From Stutzerimonas xanthomarina DSM 18231 (GTDB taxonomy: Bacteria; Pseudomonadota; Gammaproteobacteria; Pseudomonadales; Pseudomonadaceae): 64,000 nt of DNA. The position numbers were made by a program, and so were the translations under genes. This document shows, piece by piece, positions 9,018 through 16,546 of this stretch. The notes under the pieces are model-generated. The model saw only the letters and a list, made by a program, of their open reading frames with translations, did no database searches and was not told the DNA's origin. The stretch lies in assembly GCF_900129835.1 (NCBI RefSeq), contig NZ_FQXA01000001.1, positions 434,001 to 498,000 of the forward strand. The letters are read 5' to 3'. How positions within the stretch are numbered: the stretch's first letter is position 1; every line of letters begins with the position of its first letter.

Positions 9018-9127
9018 ACGAAGTCCTCGCAGGACCGAGTCGGGCGTGTCCGTCCGTAGTCGAGACCCAGGCAGCGCGCGAGCATCGCCAGCGCACGGGC
9101 TGCCGCAGGGAAAGTTGCACCGCTCAT
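9008..9127 (-). CDS. Micro-ORF between waaG and waaP (39 residues), unknown function
   Basis: Too short for routine ORF calling. Its ATG at 9127-9125 overlaps the waaG stop codon as ATGA, and its own TGA lies 10 bases inside waaP, so it bridges exactly the one loose joint of an otherwise overlapping operon. The translation begins MSGATFPAAARALAMLARCL and ends DFVCA. It is Ala/Arg rich with a possible amphipathic helix and no recognised domain. It may encode a small protein, or act only as a translational coupler that keeps ribosomes moving from waaG to waaP. Conservation would decide; I do not recognise a family. Confidence 0.45.
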   Translation of the reverse strand: MSGATFPAAARALAMLARCLGLDYGRTRPTRSCEDFVCA

Positions 9128-10245
9128 GTAGGTTCCGCCAGGATTACATCGGCTGCCCGCTCGGGCATGCTGTAGAGGTCCGCGCTAGCGGCAAAAGCCA
9201 AGGCGTTCTGCGCCCAGCGGCTGCGCTGGTCGTCGCTTGCAAGCATTTCGGCCAGCAGACGGTCGAGCTGGCTTTGGTCGAATGGGCTAGGGACGACCCT
9301 GCCGCAGTTCGCATCTGTAATGTAGTGAGCGTAACCGCAGACATCCGTCACCAGCACAGGCAACCCCGCAACCAACGCTTCTAGCAGCACCGTACCGGTA
9401 TTTTCGTTGTAGGCCGGATGGATCAACAGGTCGGCTCCGAGGAGAAAACGCGGGATGTCGCTGCGGCCTTTGAGAAACTCGACCTGAGCGGATATTCCCA
9501 GCGTCTTGGCTTGCATTTGGAACGGTTTTGGATCGTCTTGGCCAATGACGAACAGGCGAGTTCGCTTCTTCAATTCGAGAGGCAGTGACGCAACGGCTTT
9601 AAGGCTGCGATCGAGTCCCTTGGTCTTGAAGCCGGAACCGATCTGCACTAACAGAAGGTCGTCATCCTCAAGCCTGAACTCACGCCGGAAATCGGCCCGA
9701 ATATCTGCGGCATTGGATGGCGCCCGTCGATCCTGAGCGATGCCCGGCGGCAGCAGATGAAAACGGCCAGCAGGCGTCGCATAGTGTTTGACGAACAGCG
9801 GCTGCTGCACTTCTGAAATCATCAGGATTTCTGTCTTGGAGCGGGGCTCGAATACCGCCCGCTCGTATTCGGCGAAATGCTTGTAGCGGCCCCAGCGGCG
9901 GTAGATCGGGTTGCGCAGTGTCTGCGCTTTATCCTCGAAACAGGGATCCGCGGCGTAGTACACGTCCAGCCCTGGCATTTTGTTGAAGCCGACCACCCGG
10001 CCCACCGGGCGCCTGGCCAGATCGGCTTCGACCCAGTCGGTAAAACGCTCATTGCGGGTGTGGTTGAAGATCGCTTTGACCGGCGCGATCAGCACCTCGA
10101 AACCAGCGGGCACTTCGCCCTCCCAAATCATCGCGTAAACCCGAATCGCATGACCACGGCGCTGGCATTCCAGCGCGATGCGCATGAAGTCACGCTGCAG
10201 GCCGCCGAACGGAAAATACTTATAGAGAATGAAGGCCAGCTGCAT
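9124..10245 (-). CDS. waaG: LPS core alpha-1,3-glucosyltransferase I WaaG
   Basis: 373 residues, a GT-B family 4 enzyme. The N-terminus AFILYKYFPFGGLQRDFMR is the characteristic WaaG acceptor-side motif. The C-terminal donor site is HPAYNENTGTVLLEALVAGL followed by PVLVTDVCGYAHYI. It transfers the first hexose (GalN in Pseudomonas, glucose in enterics) to heptose II of the inner core. The start overlaps the waaC stop and its stop overlaps a micro-ORF leading to waaP, so it is in the middle of the waaFCGP operon. Confidence 0.95.
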   Translation of the reverse strand: MQLAFILYKYFPFGGLQRDFMRIALECQRRGHAIRVYAMIWEGEVPAGFEVLIAPVKAIFNHTRNERFTDWVEADLARRPVGRVVGFNKMPGLDVYYAADPCFEDKAQTLRNPIYRRWGRYKHFAEYERAVFEPRSKTEILMISEVQQPLFVKHYATPAGRFHLLPPGIAQDRRAPSNAADIRADFRREFRLEDDDLLLVQIGSGFKTKGLDRSLKAVASLPLELKKRTRLFVIGQDDPKPFQMQAKTLGISAQVEFLKGRSDIPRFLLGADLLIHPAYNENTGTVLLEALVAGLPVLVTDVCGYAHYITDANCGRVVPSPFDQSQLDRLLAEMLASDDQRSRWAQNALAFAASADLYSMPERAADVILAEPT

Positions 10246-11246
10246 CAGGGCGTCTCCGATGACCGCAACAGGGCCTTGAGTTCACTTGCGACGCGCTCAG
10301 GTGGCAGCTCGTCGAAACAGGGTTTGTGGCGATCCCCTTTGCCGGCGTTCGGCCCGGGCGCGCACAAGTGTATTTGGGAACGGCCGTACGCACCGACGCG
10401 GCCGGGCAGCGTCGGTCCATAAAGCGAAATGCCCGGAACGTCCAAGGCTGCAGCGAGATGACCGAGCCCCGTATCCACCGCTACACAGGCACGCGCCCCG
10501 GCTACAACTTTGGCGACACCTCCCAGATTGAGTCTGGGCAATACCGAAGCGTTCGGCAGCTCCTTGGCGATTCGTTCGGCTCGGGCCTTCTCCTCGGCAT
10601 TGCCCCACGGCAAGCGGATAGCCCAACCGAACTCGCTCATGCGCTCGGCCAGTTCGCGCCAGTAGCGCTCCGGCCAGTGCTTGCTTGGCCAGGTGGTGCC
10701 ATGCAGGAAGAGCAAATACGGCTGCTCGCCCGGTGCAGCCAACTGGCTGCGGTCTAGGCCGTAGTCAGCGACCGTTTCCGGAACCGTGTAGCCGAGCGCC
10801 TGGGCAAACAACTGACGCACCCGCTCGAGCGCATGTTGGTTCCGCGGCACGGCATGGCATCGATCGTAGAAACGCGATGCCAGCGGCTCACGTATCGAAT
10901 CGCGATCAAAACCGGCGACCGGTGCCTTGACGTAGCGTGTCAGCCAGGCGCTCTTGAGCAGCCCCTGAGCGTCAATCACCAGATCGTAACGGGTCTCGCG
11001 CAGTCGCGCCTTGAAGCGCCGCCACTCACCGGAACGAAGAGTTTGCAGAGGATGCTTTCGCCAACGCCGGATCGCCACCGGAATCACCTGCGCCACCGCA
11101 GGGTGCCAGGCAGGAATCTCAGCGAACCCCTCCTCCACCACCCAGTCGATTTGAATGCCCGGAATAGCGCGCTGTGCGTCGGTCAACGCCGGAAGCGTAT
11201 GAACCACGTCACCCAGCGAAGAGGTCTTGACCAGCAAAACCCTCAC
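10245..11246 (-). CDS. waaC: LPS heptosyltransferase I WaaC
   Basis: 333 residues of the GT9 family. It starts MRVLLVKTSSLGDVVHTLPA, the WaaC hallmark for binding the Kdo acceptor, and its donor side has CVAVDTGLGHLAAALDVP. It adds the first L-glycero-D-manno-heptose to Kdo2-lipid A. Its start directly abuts waaF and its last base is the first base of waaG, indicating one polycistronic message. Confidence 0.95.
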   Translation of the reverse strand: MRVLLVKTSSLGDVVHTLPALTDAQRAIPGIQIDWVVEEGFAEIPAWHPAVAQVIPVAIRRWRKHPLQTLRSGEWRRFKARLRETRYDLVIDAQGLLKSAWLTRYVKAPVAGFDRDSIREPLASRFYDRCHAVPRNQHALERVRQLFAQALGYTVPETVADYGLDRSQLAAPGEQPYLLFLHGTTWPSKHWPERYWRELAERMSEFGWAIRLPWGNAEEKARAERIAKELPNASVLPRLNLGGVAKVVAGARACVAVDTGLGHLAAALDVPGISLYGPTLPGRVGAYGRSQIHLCAPGPNAGKGDRHKPCFDELPPERVASELKALLRSSETP

Positions 11247-12281
11247 TCAGCGTACCTCGACCGACTGGGGTAGCAGGCGCCGCAGCGCCTCAATGACCAA
11301 ACGCGGCTCAAGTTCGCGCATGCAGTTGTTATGGCCGAAACGGCAGGTTCGATCAAAACACGGGCTGCAGTCGAGTCCCAGCCGCACGATCTCAACCTGA
11401 TCGGACAAAGGCGGCGTGAAGGCCGGCGACGTCGAGCCATAGACAGAAACCAGCGGCCGCGCGAGCGCGGCGGCGACGTGCATCAGGCCCGAATCATTGG
11501 AAACAACCGCATCGGCGCACGAGAGCAGGTCGATGGCCTCGGCCAGGCTGGTTTCGCCGGCCAGGTTCAGCGCCTCTTCACGCAGTCCGGGAATTAACGC
11601 CTGCAGAATCTCCGCGCCGACAGCGTGGTCGTTCTTCGAACCGAACAACCAGACCTGCCAGCCTTCACGGATCTTAGCCTCGGCGACTTTGGCAAAATGC
11701 GCGGCCGGCCAACGCTTGGATTCACCAAACTCGGCACCGGGGCAAAGCGCCAACACCGGGCGATCCAATGCAAGCCCGAAACGCGCCAACGCAGCGTCGC
11801 GAGTCTCTTCGACGATACGCAAGGACGGCTTCGGATAGGTCTCGGGTAGCTCAACGCCAGGCTCGAAGGCCAACGCCATGAAGCGCTCGATCATCAGCGG
11901 ATAACGTTGTTTATCCAGCTTGCGCATGTCGTTGAGCAGGCCGAAACGCATCTCGCCACGCCAGCCGGTGCGTTTCGGGATGCCGGCAAAGAAGGGCACC
12001 AGCGCCGATTTCAGCGAGTTGGGCAGCAGGATTGCCTGCTGGTAACGCCCGCGCAGGCTCTGCGCAATGGTTCGCCGGGTCGCCATGTCGAGCACGCCGT
12101 GCCCCACCGGAAAGCTCAGCGCCTCCCGAACCTCGGGCATGCGCTCGAGAATCGGCCGACTCCACTCCGGGGCGAGCACGTCGATCTGGCAGTCGGGATG
12201 GCGTTGCTTCAGGCAGACGAACAACGTCTGCGCCATCACCATGTCGCCGACCCAGCTAGGACCCACAATCAGAATATTCAT
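11247..12281 (-). CDS. waaF: LPS heptosyltransferase II WaaF
   Basis: 344 residues, GT9 family. It starts MNILIVGPSWVGDMVMAQTL, as WaaF proteins do, and has VVSNDSGLMHVAAALARPLV plus SVYGSTSP in the ADP-heptose binding half. It adds heptose II to heptose I of the LPS inner core. It is first in the tightly packed waaFCGP block; a 75-bp gap without a clear terminator separates it from ilvE upstream, so read-through from ilvE is likely. Confidence 0.95.
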   Translation of the reverse strand: MNILIVGPSWVGDMVMAQTLFVCLKQRHPDCQIDVLAPEWSRPILERMPEVREALSFPVGHGVLDMATRRTIAQSLRGRYQQAILLPNSLKSALVPFFAGIPKRTGWRGEMRFGLLNDMRKLDKQRYPLMIERFMALAFEPGVELPETYPKPSLRIVEETRDAALARFGLALDRPVLALCPGAEFGESKRWPAAHFAKVAEAKIREGWQVWLFGSKNDHAVGAEILQALIPGLREEALNLAGETSLAEAIDLLSCADAVVSNDSGLMHVAAALARPLVSVYGSTSPAFTPPLSDQVEIVRLGLDCSPCFDRTCRFGHNNCMRELEPRLVIEALRRLLPQSVEVR

Positions 12282-12356
12282 AACAAAAGCCGCCAGAGGG
12301 TGGAGAGTTGAAGATTAAACGGGGAAGCACCTCGCCCAGCCTTCAACCTCGAGCCT

Positions 12357-13280
12357 TTAGCCTACTAGAGTCCGCCATTCAGCGTGCGCATCGGTCTTGC
12401 CAGAGACCAGATCGAAGTAAGCCTTCTGGATGCGCTCGGTGACCGGGCCGCGACGGCCAAGGCCAATATTGCGGCCGTCGACTTCGCGGATCGGAGTAAC
12501 TTCTGCAGCAGTACCGGTGAAGAAGGCTTCGTCGGCAATATAGACCTCATCGCGAGTGATGCGCTTCTCGACCACCTTGATTCCCAGCTCGTCAGCCAGG
12601 GTCAGTACGGTGCCGCGGGTGATGCCGTTGAGGCAGGCGGTCACTTCCGGGGTGTAGATCACGCCATCTTTAATGATGAAGATGTTCTCACCCGAACCCT
12701 CGGCCACATAGCCTTCCGGATCCAGCATCAGCGCCTCGTCAGCACCGCCGGAGATGGCTTCCTGCAGCGCCAGCATCGAGTTGATATAGGCACCGTTGGA
12801 TTTGGCGCGGGTCATGCTGATGTTGACGTGGTGACGAGTAAACGAGCTGGTGCGGACCTTGATACCGACCTCCAGCGCTTCGTCGCCCATGTAGGCGCCC
12901 CAGTGCCAGGCGGCGACGATCACATGCACTTTCAGGCCGCTGGCGCGCAGCCCCATGCCTTCTGATCCGTAGAAGACCATCGGCCGGATATAGGCGCTTT
13001 CGAGATTGTTTTCACAAACGGCGGCACGAGTCGCCTTGTTAATTTCCTCTTTCGAGTACGGCATCTTCATGTTCATGATGTGCGCCGAGTCGAACAGACG
13101 ATCGGTGTGCGCCTGCAGGCGAAAGATCGCAGTACCGGCTGGCGTGTTGTAGGCGCGCACGCCTTCGAAGACGCCCATACCGTAATGCAGGGTGTGAGTC
13201 AGTACATGGGTGGTCGCGTCGCGCCACTGCACCATCTCACCGTCATACCAGATAACGCCATCACGATCGGCCATCGACAT
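12357..13280 (-). CDS. ilvE: Branched-chain amino acid aminotransferase
   Basis: 307 residues from the ATG at 13280 (MSMADRDGVIWYDGEMVQ), which has GAGG eight bases upstream; a GTG three codons earlier is less likely. It is a fold-type IV PLP enzyme: HTLHYGMGVFEGVRAY at the N-terminus, the PLP lysine in RAKSNGAYINSMLALQEA, and YVAEGSGENIF for phosphate binding. It catalyses the last step in isoleucine, leucine and valine synthesis, exchanging the amino group with glutamate. It sits between glnE and waaF in the same order as in P. aeruginosa. Confidence 0.96.
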   Translation of the reverse strand: MSMADRDGVIWYDGEMVQWRDATTHVLTHTLHYGMGVFEGVRAYNTPAGTAIFRLQAHTDRLFDSAHIMNMKMPYSKEEINKATRAAVCENNLESAYIRPMVFYGSEGMGLRASGLKVHVIVAAWHWGAYMGDEALEVGIKVRTSSFTRHHVNISMTRAKSNGAYINSMLALQEAISGGADEALMLDPEGYVAEGSGENIFIIKDGVIYTPEVTACLNGITRGTVLTLADELGIKVVEKRITRDEVYIADEAFFTGTAAEVTPIREVDGRNIGLGRRGPVTERIQKAYFDLVSGKTDAHAEWRTLVG

Positions 13281-13325
13281 TGTTGCCACCTCGGAATTCG
13301 ATAAATGCTGTGTTAACAGACGAGA

Positions 13326-16271
13326 TCAGCTAAGCCCCAGCTCGCGCCAGATGCGCATCACCGCGCGACGCTCGTCATGAAATTGATCCCCGCTCACAAC
13401 GCCAGGCAGTTTCTGCAGTGATTGCCGGTGGGCCACAGCGCGGTATGCCTTGTAGGCGTCCTGCAGCAGCCGAACCTCATCGCCGGTCATCAACCCGGCC
13501 TGCTCCAACCCGTCGAGGATGCGGATATTGTCGGTGTAGCGCAGCAGCTGCGGATGCTGGTGCGACCACGCCAAAGCCGCGTATTGCACCATAAATTCGA
13601 TATCGACGATACCACCGGCGTCCTGCTTGAGATTGAACTCGCCATCGGCCAGGAACGCCTTTTCAGCCGTGCCTGCCTGAGTGGTGCGAGTGCCGAGGTT
13701 GTCGCGCATCTTGGCGCGCATCTCGCTGACCTCGCCACGCAGCTGTTCAAGATCACGCGCACGCCCGAGCACCGAAGCGCGGACTTTTTCGAAATCCGCT
13801 TCCAACTGAGGGCAGCCCACCAGCACTCGAGCACGCACCAGCGCCTGATGCTCCCAGGTCCAGGCCTCCTCGCTCTGGTAGCGGCCAAAGGCGCCCAGCG
13901 AGCTGACCAGCAGGCCGGATGCACCTGACGGACGAAGACGCATGTCGACCTCGTAGAGCTGCCCTGACGTCGTCTGGGTGGTCAACAGATGAATGATGCG
14001 CTGCCCGAGTCGGGTGAAGAACTGCGCGCCATCGATGGGTTTGACGCCGTCGGTTTCGGCGTTCGGGTCGCCGTCATGGATGAACACAAGATCCAGGTCG
14101 GAACCGTGGCCCAGCTCAATGCCGCCGACCTTACCGTAGCCAACGATGACGAACGCCGGATCGCACAGCGAACCGTCGGCTCGCTGCGGCTGGCCGTGCC
14201 GTGCGACGGTGTGCCGCCAGGCCAGGGCCAGCACCTCTTCGAGAATGGCCTCGGCCAGCCAGGTCAGGTAGTCACTGACTTTCATCAGCGGCAAAGTACC
14301 GGCAATCTCGGATGCCGCGACACGTAAACGGTGCGCTAGTTTGAAATGGCGCAACGCCTCCATTTGCTGCTCGAGATCGTCCTCGGGAATGCGCGCCAGC
14401 CGCTCGCGCAGCTCGGCGGCGAGTTCCGGCGCCTGCGGCGGGCTGAACAGCCGCCCGGCATTAAGCAGTTCGTCGAGCAATAACGGGAAGCGGGTGATCT
14501 GCTCGGCGATCCAAGGGCTTCCGGCACACAGCTCGAGCAGACGCTGCAACGCGCCTGGGTTTTCAGTCAGCAGTACGAGATAAGCCGAACGCCGAGCCAC
14601 TGCCTCGACCAGAGGAAGCACGCGCTCCAGCACCAGATCCGGATCGTCCTGTTCGACCGCCTGAGCCAGAAGCCGCGGGATGAAGGCATCGAGACGCTCG
14701 CGCCCCAACCGCTGCATGGTGCGCACCTGGCTGCCACTGCGCAAGGCAGCGAGTCGCTGGCAAGCGGTTTGGCCGTCACGAAAACCCGCATCACTCAACT
14801 GACGGCAAGCGAATTCCTCGTCCCAATCCTGCTCCCAAAGGGGCAGCCACTCGCCGCCCACCAGTGATTCGGCTTCGGCGCTTTCGTCTTCGTCGGGATC
14901 GGCAATCACCTGGCGGAAATGCCAATCGACTCGCCCACGCCAATACAGCAGTTGCTGATGAAAGGCATCCCAGTCATCGAAGCCCATGATCAGGGCGACG
15001 CGATCACAATCGACTTGGTTCTCTGGCAGCATTTGCGTCTGGCGATCATCGATGGCCTGCAGCGCATGCTCGGTGTAGCGCAGAAATTCATAGCCTTCGC
15101 GCAACTCTTCTACGGCAACAGTCGGCAGATAGCCCTGCCCGGCGAGGGTTGTCAGCACTTTTAGCAAGGGCCGCTGTTGCAGGCTCAGGTCACGCCCCCC
15201 GTGGATGAGCTGGAAAGCCTGAGCGATGAACTCCACCTCGCGAATACCGCCGGAGCCCAGCTTGATGTTGGAGGCCATACCCTTGCGCCGCACTTCCTGC
15301 TGGATCAACTGTTTCATGGTGCGCAGCGCATCGATCGCGGAAAAATCGAGATAGCGTCGGTAAACGAAGGGCCTGAGCATTTCCAGCAACTGCTTGCCGG
15401 CGGCCTTGTCGCCGCCGACCACGCGCGCCTTGATCATGGCGTAACGCTCCCAGTCGCGCCCCTGGTCCTGGTAGTACTGCTCTAACGCATTGAAACTGAG
15501 CACCAGCGAACCGGACGAGCCATAGGGCCGCAGCCGCATGTCGACACGGAAGACGAAACCATCGACGGTCGGCGCGTCGAGCGCTTTGATCAGCCGCTGC
15601 CCGAGGCGGACGAAGAACTCCTGGTTATCCAGGGAGCGCTTCGCCCCGACAGTCTCGCCGCCTTCCGGATAACCGAAAATCAGGTCGATATCCGAGGACA
15701 GATTCAGTTCATGCGCGCCCAGCTTGCCCATGCCAAGCACGACCATATGCTGGGCATCGCCACTGCGCCGGCCAGTCGGAACGCCAAACTGCTCGCACTG
15801 GCGCTCATACAGCCATTGATAGGCGAGATCGATACAGGCATCGGCCATGTCGGACAAATCGCCGCAGGTCTCGGCCAGATCGGCCTGTCGAGTCAGATCA
15901 CGCCAGATGATTCGCACCTGCTGGCGGTTGCGGAACCGCCGCAGCCGATGGGCCAGGCTGTCTTCATCGGTGCAATCGTCGAGCAGTTCGGCGAGCGTCG
16001 TGCGCATTTCGCCACGCTTTAGCGATCGTTCCAGCAACCCGCTTTCGGCCAGTTGCAGCAGCACCTCGGGATCTCGGCTAACCTGTTCGATCACGAAGTC
16101 GCTGGCGGCACAAACCCGACCGAAGGCCTCACGGCGAGCCGCTGGCCACGCTGAAAACACCTGTTCAGCTTGGTCCGATGAGTCGCGCAGGGAGCCGAGG
16201 AACATCTCCTCGGCACGGGTGACCAACGATTGAAGCGACGTCGGCAATGCAACCAGCAATGGCAAACTCAT
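13326..16271 (-). CDS. glnE: Bifunctional glutamine synthetase adenylyltransferase/adenylyl-removing enzyme
   Basis: 981 residues from the ATG at 16271 (MSLPLLVALPTSLQ); the 17 codons before it lack family similarity. There are two nucleotidyltransferase domains. The N-terminal one, with LNLSSDIDLIFGYPEGG, is the de-adenylylating half; the C-terminal one, with ELGHGSDLDLVFIHDGD, is the adenylylating half. Each is followed by a helical GlnD-type domain. GlnE tunes glutamine synthetase in response to PII and glutamine. It starts divergently from aceE across a 275-bp intergenic region and is followed 45 bp later by ilvE. Confidence 0.97.
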   Translation of the reverse strand: MSLPLLVALPTSLQSLVTRAEEMFLGSLRDSSDQAEQVFSAWPAARREAFGRVCAASDFVIEQVSRDPEVLLQLAESGLLERSLKRGEMRTTLAELLDDCTDEDSLAHRLRRFRNRQQVRIIWRDLTRQADLAETCGDLSDMADACIDLAYQWLYERQCEQFGVPTGRRSGDAQHMVVLGMGKLGAHELNLSSDIDLIFGYPEGGETVGAKRSLDNQEFFVRLGQRLIKALDAPTVDGFVFRVDMRLRPYGSSGSLVLSFNALEQYYQDQGRDWERYAMIKARVVGGDKAAGKQLLEMLRPFVYRRYLDFSAIDALRTMKQLIQQEVRRKGMASNIKLGSGGIREVEFIAQAFQLIHGGRDLSLQQRPLLKVLTTLAGQGYLPTVAVEELREGYEFLRYTEHALQAIDDRQTQMLPENQVDCDRVALIMGFDDWDAFHQQLLYWRGRVDWHFRQVIADPDEDESAEAESLVGGEWLPLWEQDWDEEFACRQLSDAGFRDGQTACQRLAALRSGSQVRTMQRLGRERLDAFIPRLLAQAVEQDDPDLVLERVLPLVEAVARRSAYLVLLTENPGALQRLLELCAGSPWIAEQITRFPLLLDELLNAGRLFSPPQAPELAAELRERLARIPEDDLEQQMEALRHFKLAHRLRVAASEIAGTLPLMKVSDYLTWLAEAILEEVLALAWRHTVARHGQPQRADGSLCDPAFVIVGYGKVGGIELGHGSDLDLVFIHDGDPNAETDGVKPIDGAQFFTRLGQRIIHLLTTQTTSGQLYEVDMRLRPSGASGLLVSSLGAFGRYQSEEAWTWEHQALVRARVLVGCPQLEADFEKVRASVLGRARDLEQLRGEVSEMRAKMRDNLGTRTTQAGTAEKAFLADGEFNLKQDAGGIVDIEFMVQYAALAWSHQHPQLLRYTDNIRILDGLEQAGLMTGDEVRLLQDAYKAYRAVAHRQSLQKLPGVVSGDQFHDERRAVMRIWRELGLS

Positions 16272-16369
16272 GAATGTTCCTTTGTGCAAGAACGGCCAGA
16301 AGAATAGCGAGAACGCCCACAATAGAGCGTTGACGCCGGGGTCAACCCGTCCGACGGAGCCACTGCGAA

Positions 16370-16384
16370 TGTAGTTTTACTACG
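16370..16384. promoter_or_regulatory. Palindromic operator-like site 1 upstream of aceE
   Basis: TGTAGT-TTT-ACTACG is an inverted repeat with a 3-base spacer and one mismatch in the outermost base. It fits the generic FadR/PdhR-subfamily GntR consensus (TnGTnnnACnA). A second copy lies 51 bp away, centre to centre. The site is 163-177 bases before the aceE start and about 100 bases before glnE. Confidence 0.55.
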
Positions 16385-16420
16385 AAAAAATCCGACAGGG
16401 GGCTGAATCGGTCTCGGTTT

Positions 16421-16435
16421 TGTAGTAAAACTACA
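16421..16435. promoter_or_regulatory. Palindromic operator-like site 2 upstream of aceE
   Basis: TGTAGT-AAA-ACTACA is a perfect 6-3-6 inverted repeat, 112 bases before the aceE ATG. It is the reverse complement of site 1 except for the outermost base. The TAGTnnnACTA core matches the FadR-subfamily GntR pattern, so a PdhR-like pyruvate sensor is the natural candidate. The regulator itself is not in the window. The two sites could also pair in single-stranded nucleic acid as a 14-bp stem. Confidence 0.6.
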
Positions 16436-16546
16436 GAGCCCGGCTCTACCCCCGGCAACCATCCAAGAACATAAACGCACCGGCTCACAAAGCCGGCCGC
16501 GAAGCAGGCAACCGATTCTGGAAGCCTTTCCGCCCTGGAGCAAGCC

